Positions 1 through 10,105 are shown, numbered from the stretch's first letter. The stretch: 64,000 nt of DNA from Gadus chalcogrammus (GCF_026213295.1 NC_079423.1:21405157-21469156), one strand, 5' to 3'. Notes: generated from the letters alone by a model not told the origin. Numbers and translations are program-made.

Positions 1-67
1 AATCCAGGAAATATCTGGGATCTGTAATCCTTGTATTGATGGGTTCAATCAGACCAGTCACACCCTC
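1..67 (-). CDS. hyi: hyi coding exon 4 (partial)
   Basis: The acceptor is TTTAAG|GAG. Encodes residues 143-164 including the LIEPINTRITDP signature, then runs off the window edge. Confidence 0.9.
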
Positions 68-832
68 CTTAAAGTGTAGAATCATAATTTATGAGGCTTT
101 ATGAAAAGGCACATTGGAGTTGTAGCTACAGTTATAGCTATATCATTTTCAGACGACAGTTACTCAACCAGAATAAAACGATTTAAAGCTAAAGATTCCC
201 TGATGGTTTCAATTGTGGATGGGTGTGTTTTATTCCGATCTTATATACAGTAGCTGCAGCAGGAGACTTAAACAGTGCATCTTGTTCCCAGCTATGTTTT
301 TATCCTTTACCTTCATGAGGACATCTGCAGCATACTGGAGGTTTTGTACAAAGGTGGACTCCATCTCACTGGCAACTTCTGCTCTGTCAGACCCCACTGG
401 TACCCGTCCTGCCATCAGATGGATCCTGGGGATAACACAATATACATTATATAGAAGCTGTTGGAGAATCCTGAGACTCACTCACTTACCTTGATACAGC
501 ATGGTTCAACTTGAATTCAGATCAAAGGTCAAAGTCACACTGACTTTTAAAATTTTCTTCTGAATGAATTGGTTTGATATATTTATTTTACCATTCTATC
601 AGAACATAGAGTAGGACTTAGTTCTCCACCTTTTGCAGTCCAATGCATTTGCATACTTCAGAGCAAGTTGTAAGCCCTGTCTGAACTCTGCCTCTCGTCC
701 AGGCACTGCTGCAAGGCCAAGATCACCTGCCTTCATGTCTCCTGGAATGTATAGTCCAACTCAGGATTAGTCAGTAGACCACCATTGAACCATTCCCGTT
801 AGATCACACACCTTCCATAACACATACCTTCC

Positions 833-914
<82 letters not shown>

Positions 915-1159
915 CATATAAAGGGTTAAGAAGTGAAGAAATAAGCAGTTTGAACTCTACCTGGGGGGGTGTTTATCAGTACCACTTTCACACCGTTGTC
1001 ATTCCTGGCTCTTTGGATGTGCTCTATTTTGGTATCGTATGGCCACGCCGCCTCGACAGCCTTGAATCCATCAGATGCAGCAGCACATATTCTTTGAGTC
1101 AAATCGGGCAGTTCCGTATACAGCCAAGAAATGTTAGCACAGAATTTTAAACGCGACAT
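1..1159 (-). CDS. hyi: hyi, hydroxypyruvate isomerase-like, 5' half (4 exons, runs off window)
   Basis: This is the start of a sugar-isomerase-family TIM-barrel protein (AP-endonuclease-2 fold); the bacterial homologue interconverts hydroxypyruvate and tartronate semialdehyde, while the vertebrate role is poorly known. Coding exons on the minus strand are 1159-961, 741-630, 425-311 and 67-1. All junctions are GT-AG and the phases close, giving 164 residues. Recognisable blocks are FCANISWL near residue 6, AAWPY at 37-41, LINTPPGD at 61-68, LGLAAVPGR at 74-82, IHLMAGRVP at 105-113 and LIEPINTRITDP at 148-159. The Glu in LIEPIN is a conserved barrel residue of the family. I chose the ATG at 1159 because the next residues (MSRLKF) match the usual start and -3 is A; an in-frame ATG at 1210 exists upstream. 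The rest of the gene lies left of base 1. Confidence 0.93.
311..425 (-). CDS. hyi: hyi coding exon 3
   Basis: Completes Arg104 and encodes residues 105-142 (IHLMAGRVP through AADVLMK). The acceptor is CCCCAG|GATCC and the donor GAAG|GTAAAG. The exon ends in phase 0. Confidence 0.92.
630..741 (-). CDS. hyi: hyi coding exon 2
   Basis: Encodes the rest of Gly67 through residue 103 plus two bases of Arg104. The acceptor is TTCCAG|GAG and the donor AAAAG|GTGGAG. It carries the LGLAAVPGREAEFRQG block typical of the family. Confidence 0.9.
836..911. repeat. (CA)n microsatellite in hyi intron 1
   Basis: About 76 bases of uninterrupted CA dinucleotide, ending some 50 bases from the hyi exon 1 donor. 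Open frames across it are artefacts. Confidence 0.97.
961..1159 (-). CDS. hyi: hyi coding exon 1
   Basis: Encodes residues 1-66 plus the first base of Gly67. The donor on the minus strand reads CAG|GTAGAG. It carries the first barrel strand (RLKFCANISWL) and the LINTPP block. Confidence 0.92.
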
Positions 1160-1926
1160 GTTTGAATCGCAGGGTGCACTACCTGTAGAGGGAAACATAC
1201 CAGCGTTCATTCACCTGGTGGATGGGCGGCGTTCCCATTCTTTCTTCTTCTCCGATTTGGTGTTGAATGCGTTCCAAAGTTCAGCGCGCTATACCGTCAC
1301 CTACTGTACTGGAGGTTAGATTAGATCAAATTAAATTATCTAAATTTCCTGAAATCTTGTTCACCTTATTATGTGAGGTAATTATTGAAAACCTTGGTGT
1401 TTGAATTCATACACAATATATAGGCCAGGCCTGCACAGAGTCGGATGGAGAGTGCCTTATCTCATCTCATCATGCCTGGTAGCAATTTGCTCAACATTTA
1501 TTTCTGAATTGACAAATTAGTTTACGATTATAGTGAGACCTTGTTGATATATTTATGTTGATGTATGATTGCATGTAACTGTAGTTACCTGTTCAGAACC
1601 AAAAGGAGGCGCTGTTGCGCCATGCCTGTGCCTATATAGGAATGTTTACTCCAATTTCCCTCTCTGCACTTGGCTCTTGGAGAGCGGGTGTCCGTTCGAG
1701 GTTTACAATAAACTACGCCAGTATACGGCTAAAGAGAGAAGTTATCTGTCATGTATTAGAATTATTATTCCGCCGTGGGAGTGGGACTCTGCTAACAGAC
1801 CTCATTCTCAAATGCGTTCATCACACTGTTCACCCATTGCAGCGTGATTTATCTTCCCCGGATAGTCAGCCCTAGCCTGGCACCGCCCACCTACCTACTT
1901 CGGCTCAATTTTCATTTCGGGTCTGC
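1160..1926. other. hyi upstream region, nothing further recognised
   Basis: The hyi promoter and 5' leader should lie in the first few hundred bases (minus strand), but I see no decisive core element. The rest has no recognisable gene or repeat boundary. Short open frames near 1570-1870 have no coding signature. Confidence 0.5.
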
Positions 1927-2457
1927 TTAAAGGTTGGGTTTGGAATTCGCTTTTTTGGCCATTTTTGCAGAATTACTTGAAATCCTTATCATAACCCACT
2001 TACAGCCACTGAGTTAGAAGTACTGACATGAAAATTAAACAAGTCAATCATCTGTGGAACGGGCAGGGCTCGAAAAACTCCAGCCAATGATTTCCAGAGC
2101 CACCGAGTTGCATTGGACAGTAAGGTTGAATCCCATTACTTGGCTCTCTTCAAAATCTCAGCCCCCTAACCCTCGCTGTTGCGCGTTCACGCGCCGTGGA
2201 GCCATGTCCCAATACCAGTTTAAAGGTAGCTTAAGGGGTAGGGGGAGGGCTAACATCCCCTCAAAATTGAGATATTCGATGGGCACCCTCAAAGCGCTTC
2301 AGTTGTGACTTGCTCCCACAATACCTTGCGAGAAAACGGAAAATCAAGAAATATCCTAGACAAGATGGAGGGCGAAAAGATGTGACAGGATTGGAAAAAC
2401 CCAAATGTAAGAGTTTTCTCTGTAATTAACTAGTACATATTTTATTAATTATACTCT

Positions 2458-2640
2458 GCAGCCCGGCCGCGGGCTTCAAAGCCCGGCCGTGGACTCTCGG
2501 AAGATCGCGAAAGTCGGCCACGGACTTTCGCGGAAGATCGCGAGGCCGACTTTCGCGGGCCGCCCGACCCCGGTTCTCGGCCGGCAGCCCGGCCGTCGAC
2601 CGGGCTCTGCAGCCCGGCCGTCGACCAGGCTGCAGACTTG
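2458..2640. repeat. GC-rich palindromic repeat cluster
   Basis: Short units recur in both orientations: GCAGCCCGGCCG, GTCGACC and variants of CGAAAGTCGGCC with GGCCGACTTTCGCG. Composition jumps sharply from AT-rich flanks. No frame across it looks coding. Confidence 0.75.
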
Positions 2641-2702
2641 GCTGCATATCATGTCGTATGATATCCAGATCTTCCATGTTCTAGTGACTCCAGGTTAAAA
2701 AT

Positions 2703-2845
2703 AAGCTTTATACTAATATATTATATTATATTAGTAATATTCTATAAGTAATATTATATATACTAATATATTATATTAGTAATATTCTATAAGTATTATT
2801 ATATATACTAATATATTATATTATATTAGTAATATTACATGGTTA
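2703..2845. repeat. AT-rich tandem palindromic array
   Basis: Roughly three copies of an approximately 50-base unit built on TACTAATATATTATATTAGTA, itself nearly self-complementary, separated by TTCTATAAGTA. It can extrude as a hairpin. Confidence 0.8.
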
Positions 2846-2969
2846 ATCAATGTATTTTTTGGCTGTACTATATTGTGTACATAGCTATTATATATTGTAC
2901 ATAACATATGGCCATCTCAACCAGTTCTGGCATATAATTCCTAATTCCTTCTTATTCGTTTTCTTTCAG

Positions 2970-3290
2970 GACTTCGTTGAGTCCACTGCCACCAGCCCCC
3001 CCCCCCCCACCTCTCCCTCATGCTCCTCCACCCCAGGCACCTCTTCCACCACCCCAGACACCCCTTCCAAGAGGAGAGTGCCAGGGAGCAGGCGAGGCAT
3101 GAGGAGAGCGAGGCAAAGTTGGCGGAATGGTTGAGAAGATGTGATTCTCCACCATTCTCTCAAAAGCTGAGAGAGAGAGTGTGTGTTTGTGTGTGTGTAT
3201 TTTTAGGTGTGCGTGTGTGTGTATTTTTAGATGCGTGTGTGTATTTTTAGATGTGTGGTTCAGTGTTTCTTATTTAAATAAAGTGTTTCT
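2970..3290 (+). other. Candidate orphan last exon (coiled-coil-like) inside the 2.1-kb element
   Basis: A pyrimidine-rich acceptor (TTCTTTCAG|GACTTC at 2969/2970) leads into two overlapping frames. The frame from about 3020 gives a charged stretch around EESAREQARHEESEAKLAEWLRR, resembling the C-terminal coiled coil of Myb/SANT-like proteins that accompany some DNA transposases. A poly(A) signal AATAAA lies near 3278. No upstream exon was found, so it may be a relic. Confidence 0.3.
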
Positions 3291-3327
3291 TCTAAAGTGT
3301 TCTTGTTCATAACCGATTATTATCTAA

Positions 3328-3898
3328 GGGTGCACTCACACTGGGCCATCTGGCCGTGGCCGTGGCCTAACCATGCTCAAATCTGCCAGTGTGAGTGTGG
3401 CCAGTCTGGCCAGGCCGGGCCAATTTGGCCACTTGGGAGAGGTGTGCTGCTACGGCACGGGCCGCTACGGTACAGATGCTAATGAGCCGACACGCACACA
3501 GGCACGGCTACGCAACCTGAGCTGGATGACGTATAGTCAATGCGACGACCACGGACATAATAAAGGCGACGAGCCTTCTTTCCCATTAAACGGTAAACAT
3601 CGCGTCAAGCAGTTCAACTGTTGGTGTGTTCTCTGTGTTGTTGTCCATTGTTGTTAAAACTCTGACTGGCGGCAGACTTTATTATGGTCCATGCAGCGGA
3701 CGCTTGGTGATGACGTGTTACGACGTGATGACGTATGTACAAGAGCCTTCCGAGGCCAGGCCACAGCTGCGACGGCCAACGGCCACGGCCAGATGGCCTA
3801 GTGTGAGTGCAGGCCAGAGAACAATGGGGCCATTTGAGCACGGTTAGGTGTGAAAACGGCCAACGGCCACGGCCAGATGGCCTAGTGTGAGTGCACCC
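3328..3898. mobile_element. Harbinger-like MITE, 571 bp, TAA target duplication
   Basis: The left end GGGTGCACTCACACT and the following GGCCATCTGGCCGTGGCC are mirrored exactly at the right end. TAA flanks both sides (3325-3327 and 3899-3901), the 3-bp duplication typical of PIF/Harbinger. The right terminus is partly duplicated: its 36-base GGCCAACGGCC...AGTGTGAGTGCA block also occurs near 3775-3822. Confidence 0.8.
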
Positions 3899-4125
3899 TA
3901 ATACCACCTTTAACATGTAGCTAAGTTTTTTTTAATACTTTATTTAAACATGCCAATTACAAAATATAAATACCATTTCAGGTTAAACATCTTTACAATG
4001 GGTCTTGCTCGTTGCCCGAGACAATGGCAGCCAGTCTGTCTCTTGTAACATTACCAGGGGTCTGGTTATCTGCTAGGGGGCAGGGTCACAGGGTAGGGTT
4101 GTCCCATTTGGTAGGGGATCGGTTA

Positions 4126-4178
4126 GGGGTAGCAATGAGGGGTAGCAATGAGGGGTAGCAATGAGGGGTAGCAATGAG
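4126..4178. repeat. 13-bp tandem repeat, 4 copies
   Basis: GGGGTAGCAATGA repeats four times head to tail, followed by a partial GGG. Confidence 0.9.
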
Positions 4179-4688
4179 GGTTAGGGTTGAGACAGAGCAA
4201 AGAAATGGGATTGGGCCTAAGTATGTACGTCAATCAAACGGTCGTACTGCACTCCCCCGCGCCCCGCGCGCGACCCCTTCGTGCAGTACTCGTGACCCAT
4301 AGCTCGTGACCCAGAGCAAGCTCCTGTTTGTTGTTATCCTGCGGTAGCTAGCCTACTGGAACTAGTTAATCCACATTTGGACCTAGCAGTAGAAGACAAT
4401 TTCCATGGCAGACAAGACGCCACCATCCCCATGTTGTTTTTTTTAATGTTGCCATGTTGTTTAGCGAAAACCTACGCTAGCCTGGCTCGCTCTCGCGCAT
4501 CTGTGTTCGCACTCGTGCATGATTGCGCGTCCAGGTACTTGGAATGGCTGGAGTCAGAGTCAGCGTTGAAGGAGAGGGGGTAGGACCATTTGAGTTGTGT
4601 ATTTTCAAAATCTGCTGGCCTTTCGCAAATCCCATACCCAACCTTTAAGATGAATGCGTCCATGGAAACCAGATTTTATTATCATCAG

Positions 4689-4990
4689 TGATGTTTTGGG
4701 GAATATTGATGGGGATCTACAATATGATTCAGAGAGGTATTTAACTGACCCAGATCTCTATTACAGTAACTATTTTGACAATGTTGATGACAATGTTGAA
4801 GATGCACTCATGAGCCGTGTCAGTAGCTCTGAGTCTGAACACTAAATTTGGTGATGCTTGTGATCAGAAGAACACTTAAACCCTCTGTGTACTTCTGCAG
4901 GATCATGGTTGGTGTCAGTTGTACATATTTTGTAAATGTGTTTGTAATTTGTGCAATTTGACAAAACTGCACATGCACCTGTTAAATAAA
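4689..4990 (+). other. Candidate orphan last exon, acidic C-terminus
   Basis: An acceptor-like ATCATCAG|TG at 4688/4689 opens into a frame ending at 4845 with a strongly acidic, Tyr-rich tail (NYFDNVDDNVEDALMSRV, then SSSESEH). AATAAA follows at 4985-4990. I do not recognise the protein and no upstream exon is visible; an exon of an old transposon gene is the likeliest explanation. Confidence 0.25.
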
Positions 4991-5021
4991 AGTTGACCAC
5001 AAACATTATCTACGTCCTTAC

Positions 5022-5106
5022 TATTGAATATTAATTTAGAATGTACAACTGTTCCTTGAACTTTTAAATCAGATAAACAAAACCTGCAGCTATCGTTCAG
5101 AGACAT
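5022..5106 (-). other. Candidate first coding exon, C-x2-C zinc motif
   Basis: On the minus strand an ATG in good context (AAGATGT) starts a 28-codon frame with CRFC at residues 8-11, then a strong donor GTAAGG. Upstream sequence (5110-5200) is CpG-rich with GCGCGTGCGCGC and CGTCACG, like a small promoter. Its start resembles ZAD/THAP-like N-termini found in domesticated or transposon proteins in fish. No second exon was found, so function is unknown. Confidence 0.3.
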
Positions 5107-5349
5107 CTTCACGCTTAATCTTGTTTTGTTTGTGTACAGTCTGCGCGTGCGCGCAACGTGGTTTCCGGCCGGTCCCCGTCGCATGACATACGTCACGACC
5201 AAACGCTATGCGATTGGTTATGGCAGATCCGGAGTGGCACTGGGCAGATCCAATCATTTTAAATCTTCTACAGACACCCGCCTCCAAGTGAGTGAACGTT
5301 TGTCAATTGAGCAGTTCCAGACCTTCTGTACAAATGAAATGAAGTACGA

Positions 5350-5469
5350 TGGTCTGGTAGGACCAGGCTAGGTCAGCTCTCCACCGGCGTCTCTCGTTGA
5401 TGTTGGAGTAGACGATCAGCATCGCTTGGAACTGCCGGTGGATGTACTGCAGGTCCTGCTTCATGGCGG
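5350..5469 (-). pseudogene. SGNH-hydrolase-like ORF, downstream fragment C
   Basis: Minus-strand translation gives AMKQDLQYIHRQF then LIVYSNINERRRWRADL, which continues exactly from fragment B (ending GVEGVAA at 10178) once the 4.7-kb insertion and one copy of its 4-bp duplication are removed. Past RRWRADL the frame diverges from the family and soon stops. Confidence 0.75.
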
Positions 5470-5726
5470 TGTCACGTTAAAATTGTACCGGGGGCGAAAA
5501 TTGTACCAGCCTACGGCATCAGTTGTTGACAACTTGACAACTGATTTGATTGGGTTGTCCGTTGCCGGGCAGGTTTAAAAAAACATTCGGCTCATGTTTC
5601 CAAAGACGAAATAACATAATACAGATAACGGATCGCTAGATAACACTTGTTTTTACTTTATATTTGTCCTCCTCATCGTCCTCATCGTCATCCGCTTTTC
5701 CGGGGTCGGGTCGCGGGGGGAGCAGC

Positions 5727-8483
5727 TCAAGCAGGGGGCCCCAGACTTCCCTTTCCCGGGGCCACATTGACCAGCTCTGACGGGGGGATCCCGAGGCGTT
5801 CCCAGGCCAGTGTTGAGATATAATCTCTCCACCTAGTCCTGGGTCTTCCCCGAGGTCTCCTCCCCACTGGACGTGCCTGAAACACCTCCCAAGGGAGGCG
5901 CCCAGTGGGCATCCTTGCCAGATGCCCGAACCACCTCAGCTGACTCCTTTCTAAGTAAAGGAGCAGCGGCTCTAATCCGAGTTCCTCACGGATGGCTGAG
6001 CTTCTCACCCTATCCCTAAGGGAGACGCCAGCCACCCTTCTGAGAAAACTCATCTCGGCCGCTTGTACCCGCGATCTCGTCCTTTCGGTCATCACCCAAC
6101 CCTCATGACCATAAGTGAGGATAGGAACGAAGATCGACCGGTAGATTGAGAGCTTTGCCTTGCGGCTCAGCTCTCTTTTCGTAACAACGGTGCGGTAAAG
6201 CGAACGCAATACCGCCCCCGCTGCTCTGATTCTCCGGCCAATCTCACGCTCTACAGTACCCTCAATCGCGAACAAGACCCCGAGGTACTTGAACTCCTTC
6301 ACTTGGGCTAAGGACTCATTTCCTACCCGGAATAAGCAATCCACCGGTTTCCTGCTAAGAGTCATGGCCTCAGATTTAGCGGTGCTAATCCTCATCCCAG
6401 CCGCTTCACACTCGGCCGCCAGCCGATCCAGTGAGTGCTGAAGGTCACAGGCCGATGATCCAATGAGGACCACATCATCTGCAAAAAGCAGTGACGAGAT
6501 CCTCAGACCACCGAACTGCAACCCCTCCCCCGACTACGCCTCGATATCCTGTCCATGTATATCACAAACAGGATTGGTGACAAGGCGCAGTCCTGGCGGA
6601 GACCAGCACCCACTGAGAACGAAACTGACTGGCTGCCGAGGACGCGAACACAGCTCTCGCTTTGGGAGTACAGAGATTGGATGGCCCTGAGGAGAGACCC
6701 CCTTACCCCATACTCCCGCAGCACCTCCCACAGTTTCTCCCGGGGGACCCGGTCATACGCCTTCTCCAGATCTTGGAGAGGTACTTGAACTCCTTCACTT
6801 GGGCTAAGGACTCATTTCCTACCCGGAATAAGCAATCCACCGGTTTCCTGCTAAGAGTCATGGCCTCAGATTTAGCGGTGCTAATCCTCATCCCAGCCGC
6901 TTCACACTCGGCCGCCAGCCGATCCAGTGAGTGCTGAAGGTCACAGGCCGATGATCCAATGAGGACCACATCATCTGCAAAAAGCAGTGACGAGATCCTC
7001 AGACCACCGAACTGCAACCCCTCCCCCGACTACGCCTCGATATCCTGTCCATGTATATCACAAACAGGATTGGTGACAAGGCGCAGTCCTGGCGGAGACC
7101 AGCACCCACTGAGAACGAAACTGACTGGCTGCCGAGGACGCGAACACAGCTCTCGCTTTGGGAGTACAGAGATTGGATGGCCCTGAGGAGAGACCCCCTT
7201 ACCCCATACTCCCGCAGCACCTCCCACAGTTTCTCCCGGGGGACCCGGTCATACGCCTTCTCCAGATCTTGGAGAGGTACTTGAACTCCTTCACTTGGGC
7301 TAAGGACTCATTTCCTACCCGGAATAAGCAATCCACCGGTTTCCTGCTAAGAGTCATGGCCTCAGATTTAGCGGTGCTAATCCTCATCCCAGCCGCTTCA
7401 CACTCGGCCGCCAGCCGATCCAGTGAGTGCTGAAGGTCACAGGCCGATGATCCAATGAGGACCACATCATCTGCAAAAAGCAGTGACGAGATCCTCAGAC
7501 CACCGAACTGCAACCCCTCCCCCGACTACGCCTCGATATCCTGTCCATGTATATCACAAACAGGATTGGTGACAAGGCGCAGTCCTGGCGGAGACCAGCA
7601 CCCACTGAGAACGAAACTGACTGGCTGCCGAGGACGCGAACACAGCTCTCGCTTTGGGAGTACAGAGATTGGATGGCCCTGAGGAGAGACCCCCTTACCC
7701 CATACTCCCGCAGCACCTCCCACAGTTTCTCCCGGGGGACCCGGTCATACGCCTTCTCCAGATCCACAAAACACATGTAGACCGGATAGGCATACTCCTA
7801 TCCGCCCCATCCAGGATCCTTGCGAGAGTGAAGAGCTGGTCCGTAGTTCCACGTCCGGGGCGAAAACCGCATTGTTCCTCTTCAATCTGAAGTTCGACGA
7901 TCGTCCGAACCCTCCTTTCCAGCACCTTGGAGTAGACTTTACCAGGGAGTCTGAGAAGTGTGATACCCCGGTAATTGGCACACACTCTCTGGTCCCCCTT
8001 TTTGAACAGGGGAACCACCACCCCGGTTTGCCACTCCTTTGGCACTGTACCCGACTCCCACGCGATGTTGAATAGGCGTGTCAACCATGACAGCCCCTCA
8101 ACACCCAGAGCCTTTAGCATTTCTTGCTGGATCTCATCAATCCCTGGGGCTTTGCCACTGCGGAGATGTTTGACTACCTCAGTGACCTCCACCAGGGAAA
8201 TTGACGACGAAACACCATCAACCTGAAGCTCTGCCTCCAACATAGCGGGCGTGTTATTCGGATTCAGGAGTTCCTCAAAGTGTTCCTTCCAACGTCCGAC
8301 AACCTCCTCAGTTGAGGTCAACAGAGTCCCATCCTTACTGTACACAGCTTGGATGGTTCCCCGTTTCCCCCTCCTGAGGTGCCGGATAGTCTTCCAGAAA
8401 CACTTTGGTGCCGACCGAAAGTCGGCACCAAACTTCTCCATGGCCTCTCCGACTTCTCCATGGCCTCTCCGAACTTCTCCCAC
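5727..8483 (-). pseudogene. Rex3 reverse transcriptase region, disrupted by triplication
   Basis: Reverse transcriptase signatures are clear: GKAPGIDEIQQEML, CANYRGITLL, GFRPGRGTTDQL, VDLEKAYDRVPRE (motif A Asp), LRQDCALSP and the catalytic SSLLFADDVVLIGSS. The C-terminal end carries RRWFGHL-type and RPRGRPRTRWRDY motifs. Two extra 496-bp copies inserted between the LEKAYD and EFKYLG regions shift the frame (496 is not a multiple of 3), so the copy is dead. Confidence 0.88.
6282..7764. repeat. Exact 496-bp tandem triplication within Rex3
   Basis: Copies start at 6282, 6778 and 7274 (GAGGTACTTGAACTCC). The third lacks only the 5-base filler TTGGA that joins the copies. Three sets of predicted peptides in this stretch are identical across copies. 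The unit runs from the EFKYLG codons to the DLEKAYD codons on the minus strand. Confidence 0.95.
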
Positions 8484-9812
8484 ACCCGCTGCTTAGCCTC
8501 CGACACGGCAGCAGCTGCAGCCCTTTGAGCCTGTCGGTACCCTGCAACCGATTCAGGAGTCCTCCAGGATACCATATCCCGGAAGGCCTCCTTCTTCAAT
8601 CGGACGGCTTCCCTGACCACCGGTGTCCACCACGGTGTCCGAGGGTTACCGCCCCTTGAGGAGCCTAAGACCCTGAGGCCACAGCTAGCCACCGCAGCTT
8701 CAGCAATGGAGGCTTTGAACACCGCCCACTCCGGCTCAATGCCCACAACCTCCACAGGAATGCCAGAAAAACTCAGCCGGAGGTGTGAGTTGAAGATACC
8801 TAGGACGGGGGCCTCCTCCAGACGTTCCCAATTCACCCGCACTACTCGTTTGGGCTTACCAGGTCTATCCGGAAATTTCCCCCATTCCCTGATCCAACTC
8901 ACCACCAGATGGTGGTCGGTTGACAGTTCCGCCCCTCTCTTAACTCGAGTGTCCAAAACATGCGGCCTCAGATCAGATGACACGATCACGAAATCGATCA
9001 TCGATCTTCGGCCTAGGGTACTCTGGTACCAGGTACACTTATGAGCACCCTTATGTTCGAACATGGTGTTCGTTATGGATAATCCATGACTAGCACAGAA
9101 GTCCAATAACAAACGACCGCTCGGGTTTAGATCAGGGAGGCCTCCCCACCACGCCTCTCCAGGTGTCTCCATCGTTGCCCACGTGGGCGTTGAAGTCTCC
9201 CAGCAGAACTACGGAGTCCCCTACTGGAGCCCCATACAGGACTCCATTCAGGGTCTCCAAGAAGGCCGAGTACTCTGAACTGCTGTTTGGTGCATACGCA
9301 CAAACAACAGTCAGAGTTTTCCCCCCTACAACCCTTAGGCGCAGGGAGGCGACCCTCTCGTCTACCGGGGTAAACTCCAACACCGCGGCGCTCAGCCGGG
9401 GATTTATGAGTATCCCCACACCCGCCCGGCGCCTCACGCCCTCGGCAACTCCGGAGAAGAATAGAGTCCAACCCTTATCCAGGAGTACGGTACCGGAGCT
9501 GATACTGTGCTGTGCGTGGAGGTAAGCCCCACCAGATCTAACTGATAGCGCTCCACCTCCCTCACAAGCTCCGGTTCCTTTCCCCACAGTGAGGTGACGT
9601 TCCACGTCCCCAGAGCCAGCTTCTGCCGCCCGGGTCTGGTCCGTCGAGACCCCTGACCTTCGCTGCCACCCATGTGGCTGCGCACCCGACCCTAACGGGT
9701 CTTCCCACAGGTGGTGGGCCCATGGGATGAAGAGAGGGGGGGTGCCACGTAGTGTGTTCGGGCTGTGCCCGACCGGGCTCCGTGGCAAACCCGGCCACCA
9801 GGCGCTCGCCAT
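8318..9812 (-). pseudogene. Rex3 endonuclease region, frameshifted
   Basis: This encodes the apurinic-type endonuclease that nicks the target for reverse transcription. Visible pieces are [41 protein letters not shown] (catalytic Asp/Asn block) and, in the next frame, [13 protein letters not shown] and LSTDHHLV (the SDH-type C-terminal motif, here STDHH). The two halves are in different frames around 9150, so the ORF is broken. Confidence 0.85.
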
Positions 9813-10064
9813 CGAGCCCTCCGTCTGGGCCTGGCTCCAGACGGGGGCCCCGGGCTTCCTCCGGGCCGGGTCACATCTCCTCTTTTTTAGATATTTATAT
9901 TTGTATTGTATTGAATTGTTTAATGGAATTTAGCTAGTAAACTGAGTGTTTAAAGCAGGTTTCAAAAACCTGTCTTGTCACGCTCAATGAACAAGTGCAA
10001 TGAACGAGCATGAAAGTTCGCGAATGTTCAAGAACCTTCCTACGTCATTCGACGCGATCGCCCT

Positions 10065-10105
10065 CTGCCAGGCAACAGACGATCGCGTCGTCTGTTGCCA
10101 GGCAG
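10065..10105. repeat. Perfect 18-bp hairpin, 5-nt loop
   Basis: CTGCCAGGCAACAGACGA, loop TCGCG, then the exact complement. It lies in the right arm of the 4-bp-duplication TIR element. Confidence 0.92.

Larger units (their letters stand above)
2123..4217. mobile_element. 2.1-kb TIR DNA element nested inside the AGGTTGGG element
   Basis: Both ends carry a diverged inverted repeat of about 25 bases (left core AATCCCATTACTTGGCTCT; right core, complemented, AATCCCATTTCTTTGCTCT) next to TA. The 62-kb relative shows the uninterrupted site (GGACAGTAAGTACGTC). Inside are a GC-rich palindromic patch, an AT-rich tandem array, a candidate last exon and a Harbinger-like MITE. The superfamily is not decided; TA flanks are compatible with several. 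Confidence 0.6.
1931..4644. mobile_element. TTAA-flanked DNA element (AGGTTGGG family), split by a later insertion
   Basis: The ends are inverted repeats (AGGTTGGGTTTGGAATTCGC at left; the right end is the complement of AGGTTGGGTATGGGATTTGC), and both ends abut TTAA (1927-1930 and 4645-4648). A second copy at 62161-62655 has the same ends, TTAA flanks and internal sequence but lacks 2123-4217. The flanks and AGG start fit a Kolobok/T2-like or piggyBac-like cut-and-paste family; no transposase is visible, so the class is inferred. The right half (4220-4640) has about 100 extra bases relative to the 62-kb copy. Confidence 0.75.
5667..9893 (-). mobile_element. Rex3 (RTE-clade) LINE, near full length, 10-bp target duplication
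   Basis: A non-LTR retrotransposon on the minus strand. TTTATATTTG flanks it at 5657-5666 and 9894-9903. The 3' end carries the short tandem tail (TCCTCATCG units on the plus strand) typical of RTE elements. Sequence near 8014 (ACCACCACCCCGGTTTGCCA) and 6574 matches, from memory, the published Rex3 RT primer sites. Removing the two extra 496-bp copies leaves about 3.2 kb, the expected full length. Confidence 0.88.

Noticed and set aside
4126..4178. Telomere-like GGGGTAGCAATGA and GGTTAGGG words
   Set aside because: The period is 13 bases and the sequence is not TTAGGG; it is a local tandem repeat.
6463..7682. Repeated sets of open frames on both strands at 496-base spacing
   Set aside because: They are copies of the Rex3 reverse transcriptase region and its shadows, not separate genes.
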